From contig JAOZSY010000093.1 in the NCBI GenBank assembly GCA_029939445.1, forward strand, positions 1 through 9,565: a stretch of DNA of 9,565 bases. Reading direction: 5' to 3'. The position numbers and the translations under genes were made by a program. Shown piece after piece: positions 1-7,238 of the stretch (positions within the stretch are counted from its first letter, which is position 1; the number at the start of each line of letters is the position of its first letter). The notes beneath the pieces were generated by a model. The model did not search any database, had not been told where the DNA came from, and saw only the letters and a list, made by a program, of their open reading frames with translations. The stretch is from Bacteroidales bacterium. GTDB lineage: Bacteria > Bacteroidota > Bacteroidia > Bacteroidales > UBA1556.

Positions 1-804
1 CGTGGAGCAGCTTTGCAAGAGCGCTTGGCTCGTTCTTTTAATGCAGCAGGAATACCCGTAATGGAAGGTTATGGAATGACAGAAACTTCACCTGTAATAT
101 CTGTAAATCATGAACTTCAGAATGGTGTCCGTTTTGGCACTGTAGGCCCAATACTTGCAAATGTTGAAGTTAAGATTGCTGAAGATGGTGAAATATGCAT
201 GAAAGGCCCTAGTCAGATGATGGGTTATTATAAAGATGAGGAAAAAACCAAAGAAGTAATTGATACTGAAGGATGGTTACATACTGGAGATATAGGTGAG
301 GTAGATTCTGATAATTTCCTTAAAATTACTGACCGTAAGAAAGAAATTTTTAAGCTCTCCACAGGAAAGTATGTAGCACCTCAAATATTAGAGAACAGAG
401 CAAAGGAATCTCAATTTATTGAGCAGATATTAGTAGTTGGAGAAGGAGAAAAGTTTACAGCGGCAATAATAAGCCCTGCTTTTGAATTCCTTCATAGTTG
501 GGCTGCCAATAAGAAACTTCACTTTCGCGATAATGTTGAACTAATACATGATGAGAGAGTAATTAAACGCTTTCAGATAGAGGTTGATAAGATTAATGAG
601 AACTTAGGTCATGAGCGTCAGATAAGAAAATGGGCACTAACATGTCGTGAGTGGGCTCCTGAAACAGGTGAATTATCACCAACACTAAAACTTAAGCGTA
701 AGCATATTAAAAATATTTATACTAAGAAACTGGATTTCCTTTATGGATACTCTGAAGAGACTGGTAATTTGGGGCTTAGAGAGGAATTGAAGGCTGATAG
801 CTAA
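1..804 (+). CDS. Long-chain fatty acid-CoA ligase (AMP-forming), C-terminal part, 5' end cut by window
   Basis: The frame is open from base 1, so the N-terminal half lies outside the window; about 267 codons remain of a family that is usually near 600 residues. The enzyme activates long-chain fatty acids with ATP to an acyl-adenylate and transfers the acyl group to CoA, in the cytoplasm or at the inner membrane face. Visible adenylate-forming motifs are YGMTETS (bases 70-90), GWLHTGD (271-291), the hinge-region motif DRKKEIFKLSTGK (331-369), and near the C-terminus LSPTLKLKRK (673-702), the place of the catalytic lysine in this superfamily. The wording of these motifs matches the FadD15-like bacterial long-chain type rather than acetyl-CoA synthetase. 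It ends with TAA at 802-804 and is followed by a hairpin terminator. It converges on the DUF4340 gene, so it is not part of the - strand operon. Family assignment is firm; chain-length preference cannot be read from the sequence. Confidence 0.95.
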   Translation, partial: RGAALQERLARSFNAAGIPVMEGYGMTETSPVISVNHELQNGVRFGTVGPILANVEVKIAEDGEICMKGPSQMMGYYKDEEKTKEVIDTEGWLHTGDIGEVDSDNFLKITDRKKEIFKLSTGKYVAPQILENRAKESQFIEQILVVGEGEKFTAAIISPAFEFLHSWAANKKLHFRDNVELIHDERVIKRFQIEVDKINENLGHERQIRKWALTCREWAPETGELSPTLKLKRKHIKNIYTKKLDFLYGYSEETGNLGLREELKADS

Positions 805-809
805 TTACA

Positions 810-839
810 AATTTTAAAATAAGTACAATTTTAAAATAA
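810..839. repeat. 13-bp direct repeat with palindromic core
   Basis: AATTTTAAAATAA occurs at 810-822 and again at 827-839, a 17-base period, each preceded by ACAA or TACAA. The core ATTTTAAAAT is its own reverse complement. It sits between the ligase stop codon and the terminator stem and overlaps the first bases of the stem. The simplest reading is a short local duplication in AT-rich DNA; no function is evident. Confidence 0.6.
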
Positions 840-869
840 AAAAGAGCAAGTTTTTACTTGCTCTTTTTT
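838..869. terminator. Bidirectional intrinsic terminator between converging genes
   Basis: A perfect 13-bp inverted repeat (838-850 pairing with 857-869; core GAGCAAG/CTTGCTC) encloses a 6-base loop TTTTTA. The stem is flanked by A6 on the left and T6 on the right, so transcripts from either strand end in a hairpin followed by a U-run. It lies 33 bases after the acyl-CoA ligase stop and 28 bases beyond the DUF4340 stop, the expected place for a shared terminator of two converging genes. Confidence 0.9.
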
Positions 870-897
870 ATTTTGTTATATTTTTTAAGTAAGAAAA

Positions 898-1974
898 CTA
901 CTGCAATAATTCTAAGCTTCGTTCGCCATAAATATTGTTGCCAAGCAGATAATCCAATGGACGAGAGATATTATCAAAAACAAAGTATTGAGCAGTAACA
1001 ATATAATCAAATCCATCAATAAGGGCGTACATTCTATCTACATCATAGGATATAATATCACCATTAAAATCGGGCTTATTTGTATAATTGGGCCTTCTAT
1101 ATAGTTTAACTGTTTTTGTTTGCTGTGCAACATTAGTAACTGATATGGTAATATACGGAGTACTTGTTTTTAAAGAATCAAATCTATGTTGTGGTATATC
1201 ATCCAACAGAGTTTCGAAATTAATATTTCTAAAAGCAGCCAATTCTTCCAATACTCTTATAGTATCATATTTCAATGCTTTTTGATTATTACTTATGGCA
1301 GTTAAATCATAATTTCTGTTTCCAATACTATTAATTGTATACGATTGTTCAGGCTGATTATGGTATTCTACACTTAGATTAATGATTGATTTTATGGGAA
1401 GCTCAAACACATTATGGTTTAGCCAATCGCCGTAGTTTGCCGAAAATCTTTCTGATAGATATCCATTAAAACCTGGTAAGTAAGTAACGTATAAATCGTC
1501 AGAGTCTTCCATTTTCATAACTGTGCCTTTATAATTTCGAGTAGGAGGTCCTACATAAAAAACCTTTGTTTTACGATTGCTTTTAAAAAAATCTATTCCA
1601 AGCAGAGTGAATAAAGGTGAATTCTCATAAATTTCTACTTTAGTAGAGTTTGTTGCCATCTTACTGATATAACTACTACGAGCTGCAATCGAAACAGGAT
1701 TCTTTATTTCGATATACATAAGTGTTTTAAGAAGTATATCCACATTTTCGCCAACAGCAGTATTGTTGTCGTCAACATACCAGATATTATTTTTTTTATC
1801 AAGACTAACTTGTTGATTTTGCTTATTTACCATAAATATTTGCACAACATTGGATGTGTCGTAAAGAATGAAATCATTACTTATAGTGCCGCTCTTTTTG
1901 TTATTAATACTAATAATTGCGATAGTAATAGCAATAAGACTAAATATTAAAATATAGATGGTTTTTTTATTCAT
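898..1974 (-). CDS. DUF4340 domain protein, membrane-anchored, partner of GldFG
   Basis: A protein of 358 residues with one N-terminal hydrophobic segment (about residues 5-24, after the positive start MNKK), which should be an uncleaved anchor or signal segment exporting the rest to the periplasm. No lipobox cysteine is visible. Family-like motifs are FYVGPPTRNYKGT (139-151), the LPGFNGYLSERF stretch (166-177) and DWLNHNVF (183-190), which match what I know of DUF4340 proteins. Such proteins are often encoded next to GldG-type ABC auxiliary proteins; their biochemical role is unknown. The gene begins 37 bases after gldG on the same strand and ends before the bidirectional terminator, so it is most likely the last gene of the gldF-gldG unit. 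The ATG at 1974-1972 is preceded by an A/T-rich leader without a Shine-Dalgarno sequence. The domain call is from motif memory, not a profile search. Confidence 0.8.
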   Translation of the reverse strand: MNKKTIYILIFSLIAITIAIISINNKKSGTISNDFILYDTSNVVQIFMVNKQNQQVSLDKKNNIWYVDDNNTAVGENVDILLKTLMYIEIKNPVSIAARSSYISKMATNSTKVEIYENSPLFTLLGIDFFKSNRKTKVFYVGPPTRNYKGTVMKMEDSDDLYVTYLPGFNGYLSERFSANYGDWLNHNVFELPIKSIINLSVEYHNQPEQSYTINSIGNRNYDLTAISNNQKALKYDTIRVLEELAAFRNINFETLLDDIPQHRFDSLKTSTPYITISVTNVAQQTKTVKLYRRPNYTNKPDFNGDIISYDVDRMYALIDGFDYIVTAQYFVFDNISRPLDYLLGNNIYGERSLELLQ

Positions 1975-2011
1975 TTTTTCTGTATTGAGAAAAATATTAT
2001 TTTAATGATTC

Positions 2012-3742
2012 TTATTTTTCATTAGCATACTTTCTACGCCTAATTATACTTATTATTATCCCCATAATAATGATTAGTCCTATGGGAACTATAGTATTGG
2101 TAAGTTGCCATTTAAGTTTTTCGTTAGCAACTTTATCCTTATTTAATAATCGTATTTTATATTGCTTATTTCTGAGTTTTATCAAAGCCTTATCTCCAAG
2201 CATATAATTGATGGAATTAAGCAAGAATTTTTTATTATCAAACATTCGTTTTGAATATCTATCATATCCAAGAGGATAAGGTGATTTTCCTTGCGCGCTG
2301 GCCATTAATTGATTTCTTATTACATCTCCATCAGAAATAACTAATTGTGATGTAGTTACACTCATATATTCAATATCTAGCATTTTCTTCTGATCCAAAA
2401 TTCTTTTATCAATCATTCTATTCTCAAAAACAGAGCTAAATTCACCTTCTAGTAAAACAGCAATTGGCTGTTGAGGTTTATGATATAAAGAAATATTTGG
2501 CTCTCTATATATTATGTCTACTAGGTCAATTAGGGCAGGAGCAGGCATTAATCTTGAGTTACGGTCAGTTTGTAACAATACCGTCTTTTGAATACTCGAT
2601 GAGCCTACAGTATCAATACTGCTAACAAAATGGGTTTTAACAGCAGAAAGATTGTTAGTAATTATACTTCCTTTAACAGGCAATGCATGAGGAAAGAAAT
2701 CCCATGTACGTAGTTCACCTTCTGCAGTACCAATTGCTAGGGCATTTCTATTAAGTACTAAATTAGAATTTAACCTAAGTCCATATTTGAAAAACATTTC
2801 TGCAAGACCTAAGTCTATAGGCATACCAATAGTTGATGTTGAATAACGCAAACTATCCATATTAGCTTCTACAGCATCAACAGCCCACACTATTTTGCCA
2901 CCATGCATTATATATTGATCTATAAGAAATAAATCTTTCATATCGAAAGCTATTGTTGGCTTAGCAATGATCAATAGATCAAAATTGGGAATCATCTTGG
3001 AAGTAACAGAATCAACCTTAACTCTACGCATTAGCGAGGTAAGTTGTTTCCCTATTTTTATTTGCCCAACTTCATATATCTTAGATAACTCATAAGCGAT
3101 ATCTGCAGTTTCGTAGTTATTAAGTTCGCCATGGTCAATGGTAAATACTACTGATGGAATTCTTCTTTTGGTAAGTTTGCCAAGAGTATTAATCATTTTT
3201 AATTCCAGAGTCTGAATTGAATTATCAATTTCAGAATCTACAGGTACTTTTCGGTTGCTAGTAAGTAAGTTTAAAGCTATGCTTTTGTCCCTATAAGTAA
3301 TCAAGGCACTAGGAAATACAGTTTTTTGAGCAAAGCCATCTTTGTTTTCTACTGGAATATTATAATAAGCTAGTCCATTATCAACCAACTCTTTATATAG
3401 CTTCTGTCTATTTTCTTTATTCTCATCTTCCGATGGGTTAATAAACTCGTACATTATATTGCTATTATAAGCTCTAAGATCGTCAAGTAGCTCACGAGTA
3501 CTGTTTTTTAATTTCTTAAAATTAGCTGGTAAATCTCCATCAAGGTATACTTTAACATAAACAATATCATCTATATTCTCTATTATTCCTTTTGTAGTTT
3601 CTGATACTGAGTATCTTTTCTCAGTAGTTAAGTCATAACGCCCAAAATAGAATTGAGCAATAATATTTATTCCGATAATGGCAACTATTAATGATAATAA
3701 TTGAACCATATTTTGCATTTTTATGTTCTTGCTTGTTATCAT
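2012..3742 (-). CDS. gldG: GldG, auxiliary/substrate-binding-like component of the Gld ABC transporter
   Basis: A protein of 576 residues with one N-terminal membrane segment (about 13-33), a large extracytoplasmic region, and one C-terminal membrane segment (about 549-567) followed by a basic tail RRRKYANEK. This topology and length are typical of GldG. Family-like sequence follows the first helix (YDLTTEKRYSVSE, 36-48), then the conserved EFINPSED region (99-106) and the FTIDHGELN motif (200-208) opening the ABC auxiliary (GldG-type) domain. In Flavobacterium johnsoniae GldG works with the permease GldF and the ATPase GldA and is needed for gliding motility and GldA stability or function; homologues also occur in non-gliding Bacteroidota, so gliding is not proven here. 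The ATG lies 4 bases after the gldF stop, so the two genes are surely cotranscribed. The transported substrate is unknown. Confidence 0.92.
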   Translation of the reverse strand: MITSKNIKMQNMVQLLSLIVAIIGINIIAQFYFGRYDLTTEKRYSVSETTKGIIENIDDIVYVKVYLDGDLPANFKKLKNSTRELLDDLRAYNSNIMYEFINPSEDENKENRQKLYKELVDNGLAYYNIPVENKDGFAQKTVFPSALITYRDKSIALNLLTSNRKVPVDSEIDNSIQTLELKMINTLGKLTKRRIPSVVFTIDHGELNNYETADIAYELSKIYEVGQIKIGKQLTSLMRRVKVDSVTSKMIPNFDLLIIAKPTIAFDMKDLFLIDQYIMHGGKIVWAVDAVEANMDSLRYSTSTIGMPIDLGLAEMFFKYGLRLNSNLVLNRNALAIGTAEGELRTWDFFPHALPVKGSIITNNLSAVKTHFVSSIDTVGSSSIQKTVLLQTDRNSRLMPAPALIDLVDIIYREPNISLYHKPQQPIAVLLEGEFSSVFENRMIDKRILDQKKMLDIEYMSVTTSQLVISDGDVIRNQLMASAQGKSPYPLGYDRYSKRMFDNKKFLLNSINYMLGDKALIKLRNKQYKIRLLNKDKVANEKLKWQLTNTIVPIGLIIIMGIIISIIRRRKYANEK

Positions 3743-3746
3743 AGTT

Positions 3747-4478
3747 TTACCATTTTCTGCTTTGAAGTGAAAAGCGCGTTAAAAATAAGAACAAGCTTAT
3801 TAAGCTTAAAAAATATATTAGGTCACGGGTATCGAGTACTCCACGGCTAATGCTAGAATAATGATCGTATATACCAAGGGTTTTAATAAGTAAACCAGCA
3901 TCGCCAAATAAAGCAAGATTGTAAATAAACTCAAAACCAATAAATAAAAAGCCACTAAGTACAACAGCTACTATAAACGATACTATCTGATTGGAAGTAA
4001 TAGAGGATGCAAATATACCTATTGATATAAAAGCACTGCCTAATAATAGAAGCCCAATATAACTCCCTAATACTCCGCCACTATCAATGTTGCCAGCAGG
4101 GTAGCCAAGTTGATATATGGAGAAATAATAAACCAAAGTTGGAAGAATAGCAATTAGCAAAAGAACAAATGCTGCTCCAAATTTAGCAAGAACTATTTGT
4201 AAATCGCTAATGGGTTTGGTTAATAAAAGCTCTATTGTTCCACTTTTGTTTTCATCGGCAAATGATCGCATACTAATTGCAGGAACTAGAAATAGAAACA
4301 CATATGGAGCTATTAAGAATAATCCATTAAGTTGTGCGTAACCGTAATTTAGAATATTTGAATCAATAGGGAAAACCCATAGAAATAAACTAGTAATTAA
4401 AAGAAAAATAATAATTACGATATAGCCTATTATTGACGAAAAAAAACTTGAAATCTCTTTCCAAAATAATGCAAGCAT
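3747..4478 (-). CDS. gldF: GldF, permease of the Gld ABC transporter
   Basis: A very hydrophobic protein of 243 residues, the usual GldF length. About six membrane segments can be placed (13-35, 54-72, 94-119, 138-160, 163-186, 219-237). The hallmark ABC-2 type cytoplasmic stretch between helices 2 and 3 is present: PAISMRSFADENKSGTIELL (66-85), where the coupling contact with an ATPase is expected, followed by TKPISDLQIVLAKF. Near the C-terminus HYSSISRGVLDTRDLIYF (206-223) is also typical of GldF and related permeases. It would form the membrane channel with GldG outside and an ATPase inside; no ATPase gene adjoins it. The ATG at 4478-4476 follows an A/T-rich leader without Shine-Dalgarno, and a possible promoter lies about 50 bases upstream. 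Confidence 0.93.
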   Translation of the reverse strand: MLALFWKEISSFFSSIIGYIVIIIFLLITSLFLWVFPIDSNILNYGYAQLNGLFLIAPYVFLFLVPAISMRSFADENKSGTIELLLTKPISDLQIVLAKFGAAFVLLLIAILPTLVYYFSIYQLGYPAGNIDSGGVLGSYIGLLLLGSAFISIGIFASSITSNQIVSFIVAVVLSGFLFIGFEFIYNLALFGDAGLLIKTLGIYDHYSSISRGVLDTRDLIYFLSLISLFLFLTRFSLQSRKW

Positions 4479-4527
4479 AGTTTTTTATTTATAATTTATA
4501 AGCATATATAAGATGCTAAATTGAGCG

Positions 4528-4535
4528 CAAAAGTA
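4528..4535 (-). promoter_or_regulatory. Candidate Bacteroidota -7 element of the gldF-gldG-DUF4340 unit
   Basis: Read on the - strand this is TACTTTTG, an exact match to the Bacteroidota primary sigma factor -7 consensus TAnnTTTG, 49 bases before the gldF start. It lies in the only gap above 60 bases between - strand genes (4479-4594). No convincing -33 TTG is seen at 17-23 bases upstream, where the sequence is A-rich (AGAAAAAAG), so the call rests on one box. A weak 5-bp hairpin (AGCAT/ATGCT, 4501-4517) lies downstream within the leader and lacks a U-run. Confidence 0.45.
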
Positions 4536-4594
4536 ATGATTTTTGACATTGCTTTTTTCTAAAATATATTAGAAGATAATATTCTATATATCTG

Positions 4595-4972
4595 CTATAA
4601 GTTTCCCATAAACTCTATCTCGTTTACTATATATCTCTTATGTATTCCAGAGCCAATTAATCCATTAATATCGTAAGCTTCAACCTCAAAGCTAAGTTTT
4701 TTGTCATTAAACTCAATTAGGCGAGCAACAGTATTTACAGGTACACCAACTGGACTTGCTTTTAGATGTTTAATATCAATTGCTACACCAACAGTAGTAT
4801 CGCCAAATTCCATAAATTCTTGAGCTAATTCAAAAGCAGCTTTTTCCATCTGGCTTATCATTGCAGGAGTCGCATATACATTTAAATTACCTGAGCCATA
4901 GGTTATAGCACAGTCTTTTATTTCAACTTTAGACTCTAAAATATTCTCTAATCCTATTTGTAAGTTACTCAT
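4595..4972 (-). CDS. FlK-like hotdog-fold acyl-CoA thioesterase
   Basis: A 125-residue protein matching the fluoroacetyl-CoA thioesterase (FlK) family of small hotdog enzymes, which hydrolyse short or modified acyl-CoAs in the cytoplasm as dimers. Visible signature parts are YATPAMISQMEKAA (33-46), VGVAIDIKHLKASPVG (61-76) and GLIGSGIHKRYIV (104-116). Thr35, Glu43 and His69 have the same spacing (8 and 26 residues) as the catalytic Thr42, Glu50 and His76 that I recall for Streptomyces cattleya FlK, and Gly62 and Arg113 fall at the positions of its Gly69 and Arg120. The phenylalanine lid before the threonine does not appear to be kept (Gly26, Asn29), so true fluoroacetyl-CoA specificity is unlikely. 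The start ATG overlaps the end of the upstream glycosyltransferase by 8 bases (ATGAGTAA), implying translational coupling. The physiological substrate is unknown; a housekeeping role in acyl-CoA clearance is an alternative to a role with the glycosyltransferases. Confidence 0.85.
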   Translation of the reverse strand: MSNLQIGLENILESKVEIKDCAITYGSGNLNVYATPAMISQMEKAAFELAQEFMEFGDTTVGVAIDIKHLKASPVGVPVNTVARLIEFNDKKLSFEVEAYDINGLIGSGIHKRYIVNEIEFMGNL

Positions 4973-6104
4973 GCTTATTATATATTAGTTTAATAACTTC
5001 TTCAATTCTCTTTTTGTTATTGTATTCTTTAGGAATCATTTTCATCCTTTTTTCATAATCGATTTCAGTAAAGGATTTCTCCAATAATTCATTGCTTTTA
5101 CTTATTATTTCGGAACTAGTATTTGCTATTTCCACAAGCTTATCCAATCCGCTACCACTTAGCATTTCGTTATTGGCAATAATATACTTACTTTGATATA
5201 AGCTATTTATTAACTTTAGTTTAAGGCCAGTTGATTGTTTAGTGGTTAGTATATTTATATGCGCATTATTAAGTAAACTCTGCATATTGCTCTCCGATAA
5301 ATTGGCCTTTATCTCAATGTTTTCAACACTATTTGCTGCAGAAATTATAGAAGCGTCAGGTTCTAATCCTGCAATAATAAATCTGGCATCAATTTTTGGT
5401 GCAATGGTTTTAATAATATACAATGCAGCATCAATATTCTCTTGTACACTCAATTTGGCATGAAATAGAATATATTTATCCTTAGTCTTAAAATTAGGTT
5501 TTATATTAATATCATTATTGAAAAAAGGAAATGTATTAATTACATCTTTTTTAGGAAATAGGTTTTTATAATACCTCTCATCATTAATACTTAAAGTAAG
5601 TATAAGGTCTACATTTGATAATTTATGCTCCCATTTTTTAAGTTTATTAGCTTCAATAAAGTAATAAGCTCTTTTAATAATACTATTTTCTGCTTTATAC
5701 AATGCCGTATAATAATCGTGTTCTATATTTGCAGCTCTATATATTATTTTTCTGTTTGTAAATTTATTAGACTCAATAATACCACAAGTATGCATTCCTT
5801 CACATAGAATAGGATAGGAGTCTGTCAATAAACGGCTTTCTAACTCCTTGGATAAGCGACTTTTGACAATATATGGAATAGTGCTCAAATTAGATTTAAG
5901 ACCTGTACTGCGCTTATAATAATTAATATGTTGGCAATACTTATTAAGTTCCTCTGAATGTTCTCTGCCATATTCAAAACAATGCATATGCACTAATATG
6001 CCAGCTTTATGAAATGCTTTTAATTTATAAAACACATCAATAACTCCTCCGTAATCAGCAGGATATGGAATATCAAAGGATATTATATGTAAGTGCTTGC
6101 TCAT
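4965..6104 (-). CDS. GT-B fold glycosyltransferase (GT4-like), second of a pair
   Basis: I choose the ATG at 6104-6102, giving 379 residues starting MSKHLHIISFDIPYP; it overlaps the upstream stop as ATGA (4 bases). The longer reading from 6152 would add 16 residues that do not look like a glycosyltransferase start and would overlap the upstream gene by 52 bases. Family-like parts are the N-terminal strand and loop IISFDIPYPADYGGV (7-21), a donor-domain start YILFHAKLSVQENIDAA (211-227), and the loop STGLKLKLIN (291-300) followed by SLYQSKYIIANNEM. No signal peptide or membrane helix is seen, so it should act at the cytoplasmic membrane face. The usual GT4 Glu-x7-Glu motif is not evident. Sugar donor and acceptor cannot be predicted. 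It is coupled by overlaps to both the preceding glycosyltransferase and the following thioesterase gene. Confidence 0.82.
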   Translation of the reverse strand: MSKHLHIISFDIPYPADYGGVIDVFYKLKAFHKAGILVHMHCFEYGREHSEELNKYCQHINYYKRSTGLKSNLSTIPYIVKSRLSKELESRLLTDSYPILCEGMHTCGIIESNKFTNRKIIYRAANIEHDYYTALYKAENSIIKRAYYFIEANKLKKWEHKLSNVDLILTLSINDERYYKNLFPKKDVINTFPFFNNDINIKPNFKTKDKYILFHAKLSVQENIDAALYIIKTIAPKIDARFIIAGLEPDASIISAANSVENIEIKANLSESNMQSLLNNAHINILTTKQSTGLKLKLINSLYQSKYIIANNEMLSGSGLDKLVEIANTSSEIISKSNELLEKSFTEIDYEKRMKMIPKEYNNKKRIEEVIKLIYNKHE

Positions 6105-7210
6105 TTGAATTTCGAATAAATTCCTGAAATTATAACTTCTTGAGTCTCCCAATTTAATTTTTTGCTAGCTGTCAAAAGATTTTTTCTCAAATCTTCTTTT
6201 GAATTATCGGTAAGCATTTTATTAATTTGTTTAGCTATTTCTGCTGTAGAGTATGTGTTTAGAACATTACCAACGCCATATTCTTTTACAATTTTACTAA
6301 CTTCTACCAAGTCTGATACAAGTACTGGGACGCCCATATTTATATAATCGAATATTTTATTTGGTAAACTATATCGGTAATTCATATTGCTGTCTTTATC
6401 CAAGCTTAAACCCAATTCGGCATAATAAGTATACGACTTTAGTCTTTCAGGACTTTGCTTATCAATAAATACAATTTTATCTTTTAGATCAGAGTTATTA
6501 ACTCTATTTTTAATAATACTAATAACATCTCCACTACCTACTATCAATAATTTAGCTTTGTTTACCTCAATCATTGCTTCAACTAATTCCTCAGCACCTC
6601 TATCAATATTAATTCCAGCTCCTTGCAGTATTATATATTTATTAATATGCTCAATTCCTAGTTCTTTCTTCGAAAGTGGAGTAAAGGATACAAGCTTATT
6701 AGGTAGGTTTTTTATAACATTAATATGTATTCCATATTTCTTTGAATAAATATCTGCAATTGACTGGTTTACTGTAATTACATCCTTTAGCTTTGGAAAT
6801 ATCTTTCTTTCAATCTTTTCCCATATTTTTTTAGCATAGCGGCCTTGCAATTCAGGAACTTCCGTAAAATACTCATGAGTATCGTAAACAAGAGGAATCC
6901 CTTTGATTTTAGAAATTAGGTAATTAGCTAATAAAGTATCAAGGTCATTAGCCAAAAGTACATCGGTTTTCTTAAATAATAAGTAGAAGAAGAGTCTTGT
7001 ATTAAGTGAAGCATAAAATAATGCTCCATTATTAAATGGGAGTTTGAAACGCTTAGTTTTATAGTTCCTATCAGATAAAGCCTTGCTACTGGGTAATAGT
7101 CTACCCAATAGAGTAATCTCAAAACCTAGGCTTTGTATACTATTACACATCTTCTTAACCCTCTGGTCGCTAAAAAGATCATTACTTACCGATACAACTA
7201 TTGTTTTCAA
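6101..7210 (-). CDS. Glycosyltransferase family 4-like protein (GT-B), first of a pair, TTG start
   Basis: A 369-residue protein of GT-B architecture. The N-terminal domain opens with KTIVVSVSNDLFSDQRVKKM (2-21), contains LLANDLDTLLAN (85-96) and YDTHEYF (109-115); the C-terminal donor-binding domain has GAGINIDRGAEELVEAM (197-213), LLIVGSGD (221-228) and the GT4 loop LPNKIFDYINMGVPVLVSD (282-300), where Asp288 stands in the place of an acidic donor-contact residue. The start is TTG at 7210-7208: no in-frame ATG or GTG lies between it and the upstream in-frame stop, and the protein aligns to the family's usual beginning from this point. It likely transfers a sugar from a nucleotide donor to a cell-surface glycan or lipid precursor; specificity is unknown. 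Its TGA overlaps the ATG of the next glycosyltransferase (ATGA). It follows the NatB-like gene after 53 bases. Confidence 0.88.
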   Translation of the reverse strand: MKTIVVSVSNDLFSDQRVKKMCNSIQSLGFEITLLGRLLPSSKALSDRNYKTKRFKLPFNNGALFYASLNTRLFFYLLFKKTDVLLANDLDTLLANYLISKIKGIPLVYDTHEYFTEVPELQGRYAKKIWEKIERKIFPKLKDVITVNQSIADIYSKKYGIHINVIKNLPNKLVSFTPLSKKELGIEHINKYIILQGAGINIDRGAEELVEAMIEVNKAKLLIVGSGDVISIIKNRVNNSDLKDKIVFIDKQSPERLKSYTYYAELGLSLDKDSNMNYRYSLPNKIFDYINMGVPVLVSDLVEVSKIVKEYGVGNVLNTYSTAEIAKQINKMLTDNSKEDLRKNLLTASKKLNWETQEVIISGIYSKFK

Positions 7211-7238
7211 TAAACTTTTATTTTTTGTAATATGTACA

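Noticed and set aside
4501..4517. Hairpin AGCAT/ATGCT as a terminator after the thioesterase gene
   Set aside because: The stem is only 5 bp, AT-rich, and has no following T-run on the - strand; it lies downstream of the candidate promoter.
4595..4972. Fluoroacetate resistance gene flK
   Set aside because: Catalytic residues fit the family, but the lid phenylalanines seem absent and no organofluorine genes are nearby; only the general family name is justified.
6105..6152. A 16-codon N-terminal extension of the second glycosyltransferase starting at 6152
   Set aside because: It would overlap the preceding gene by 52 bases and the added residues do not resemble the family; the internal ATG at 6104 gives a standard ATGA overlap and a typical beginning.
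6928..7122. A 64-codon open frame on the - strand inside the first glycosyltransferase
   Set aside because: It is a same-strand alternate frame within a well-supported gene and has no recognisable features.
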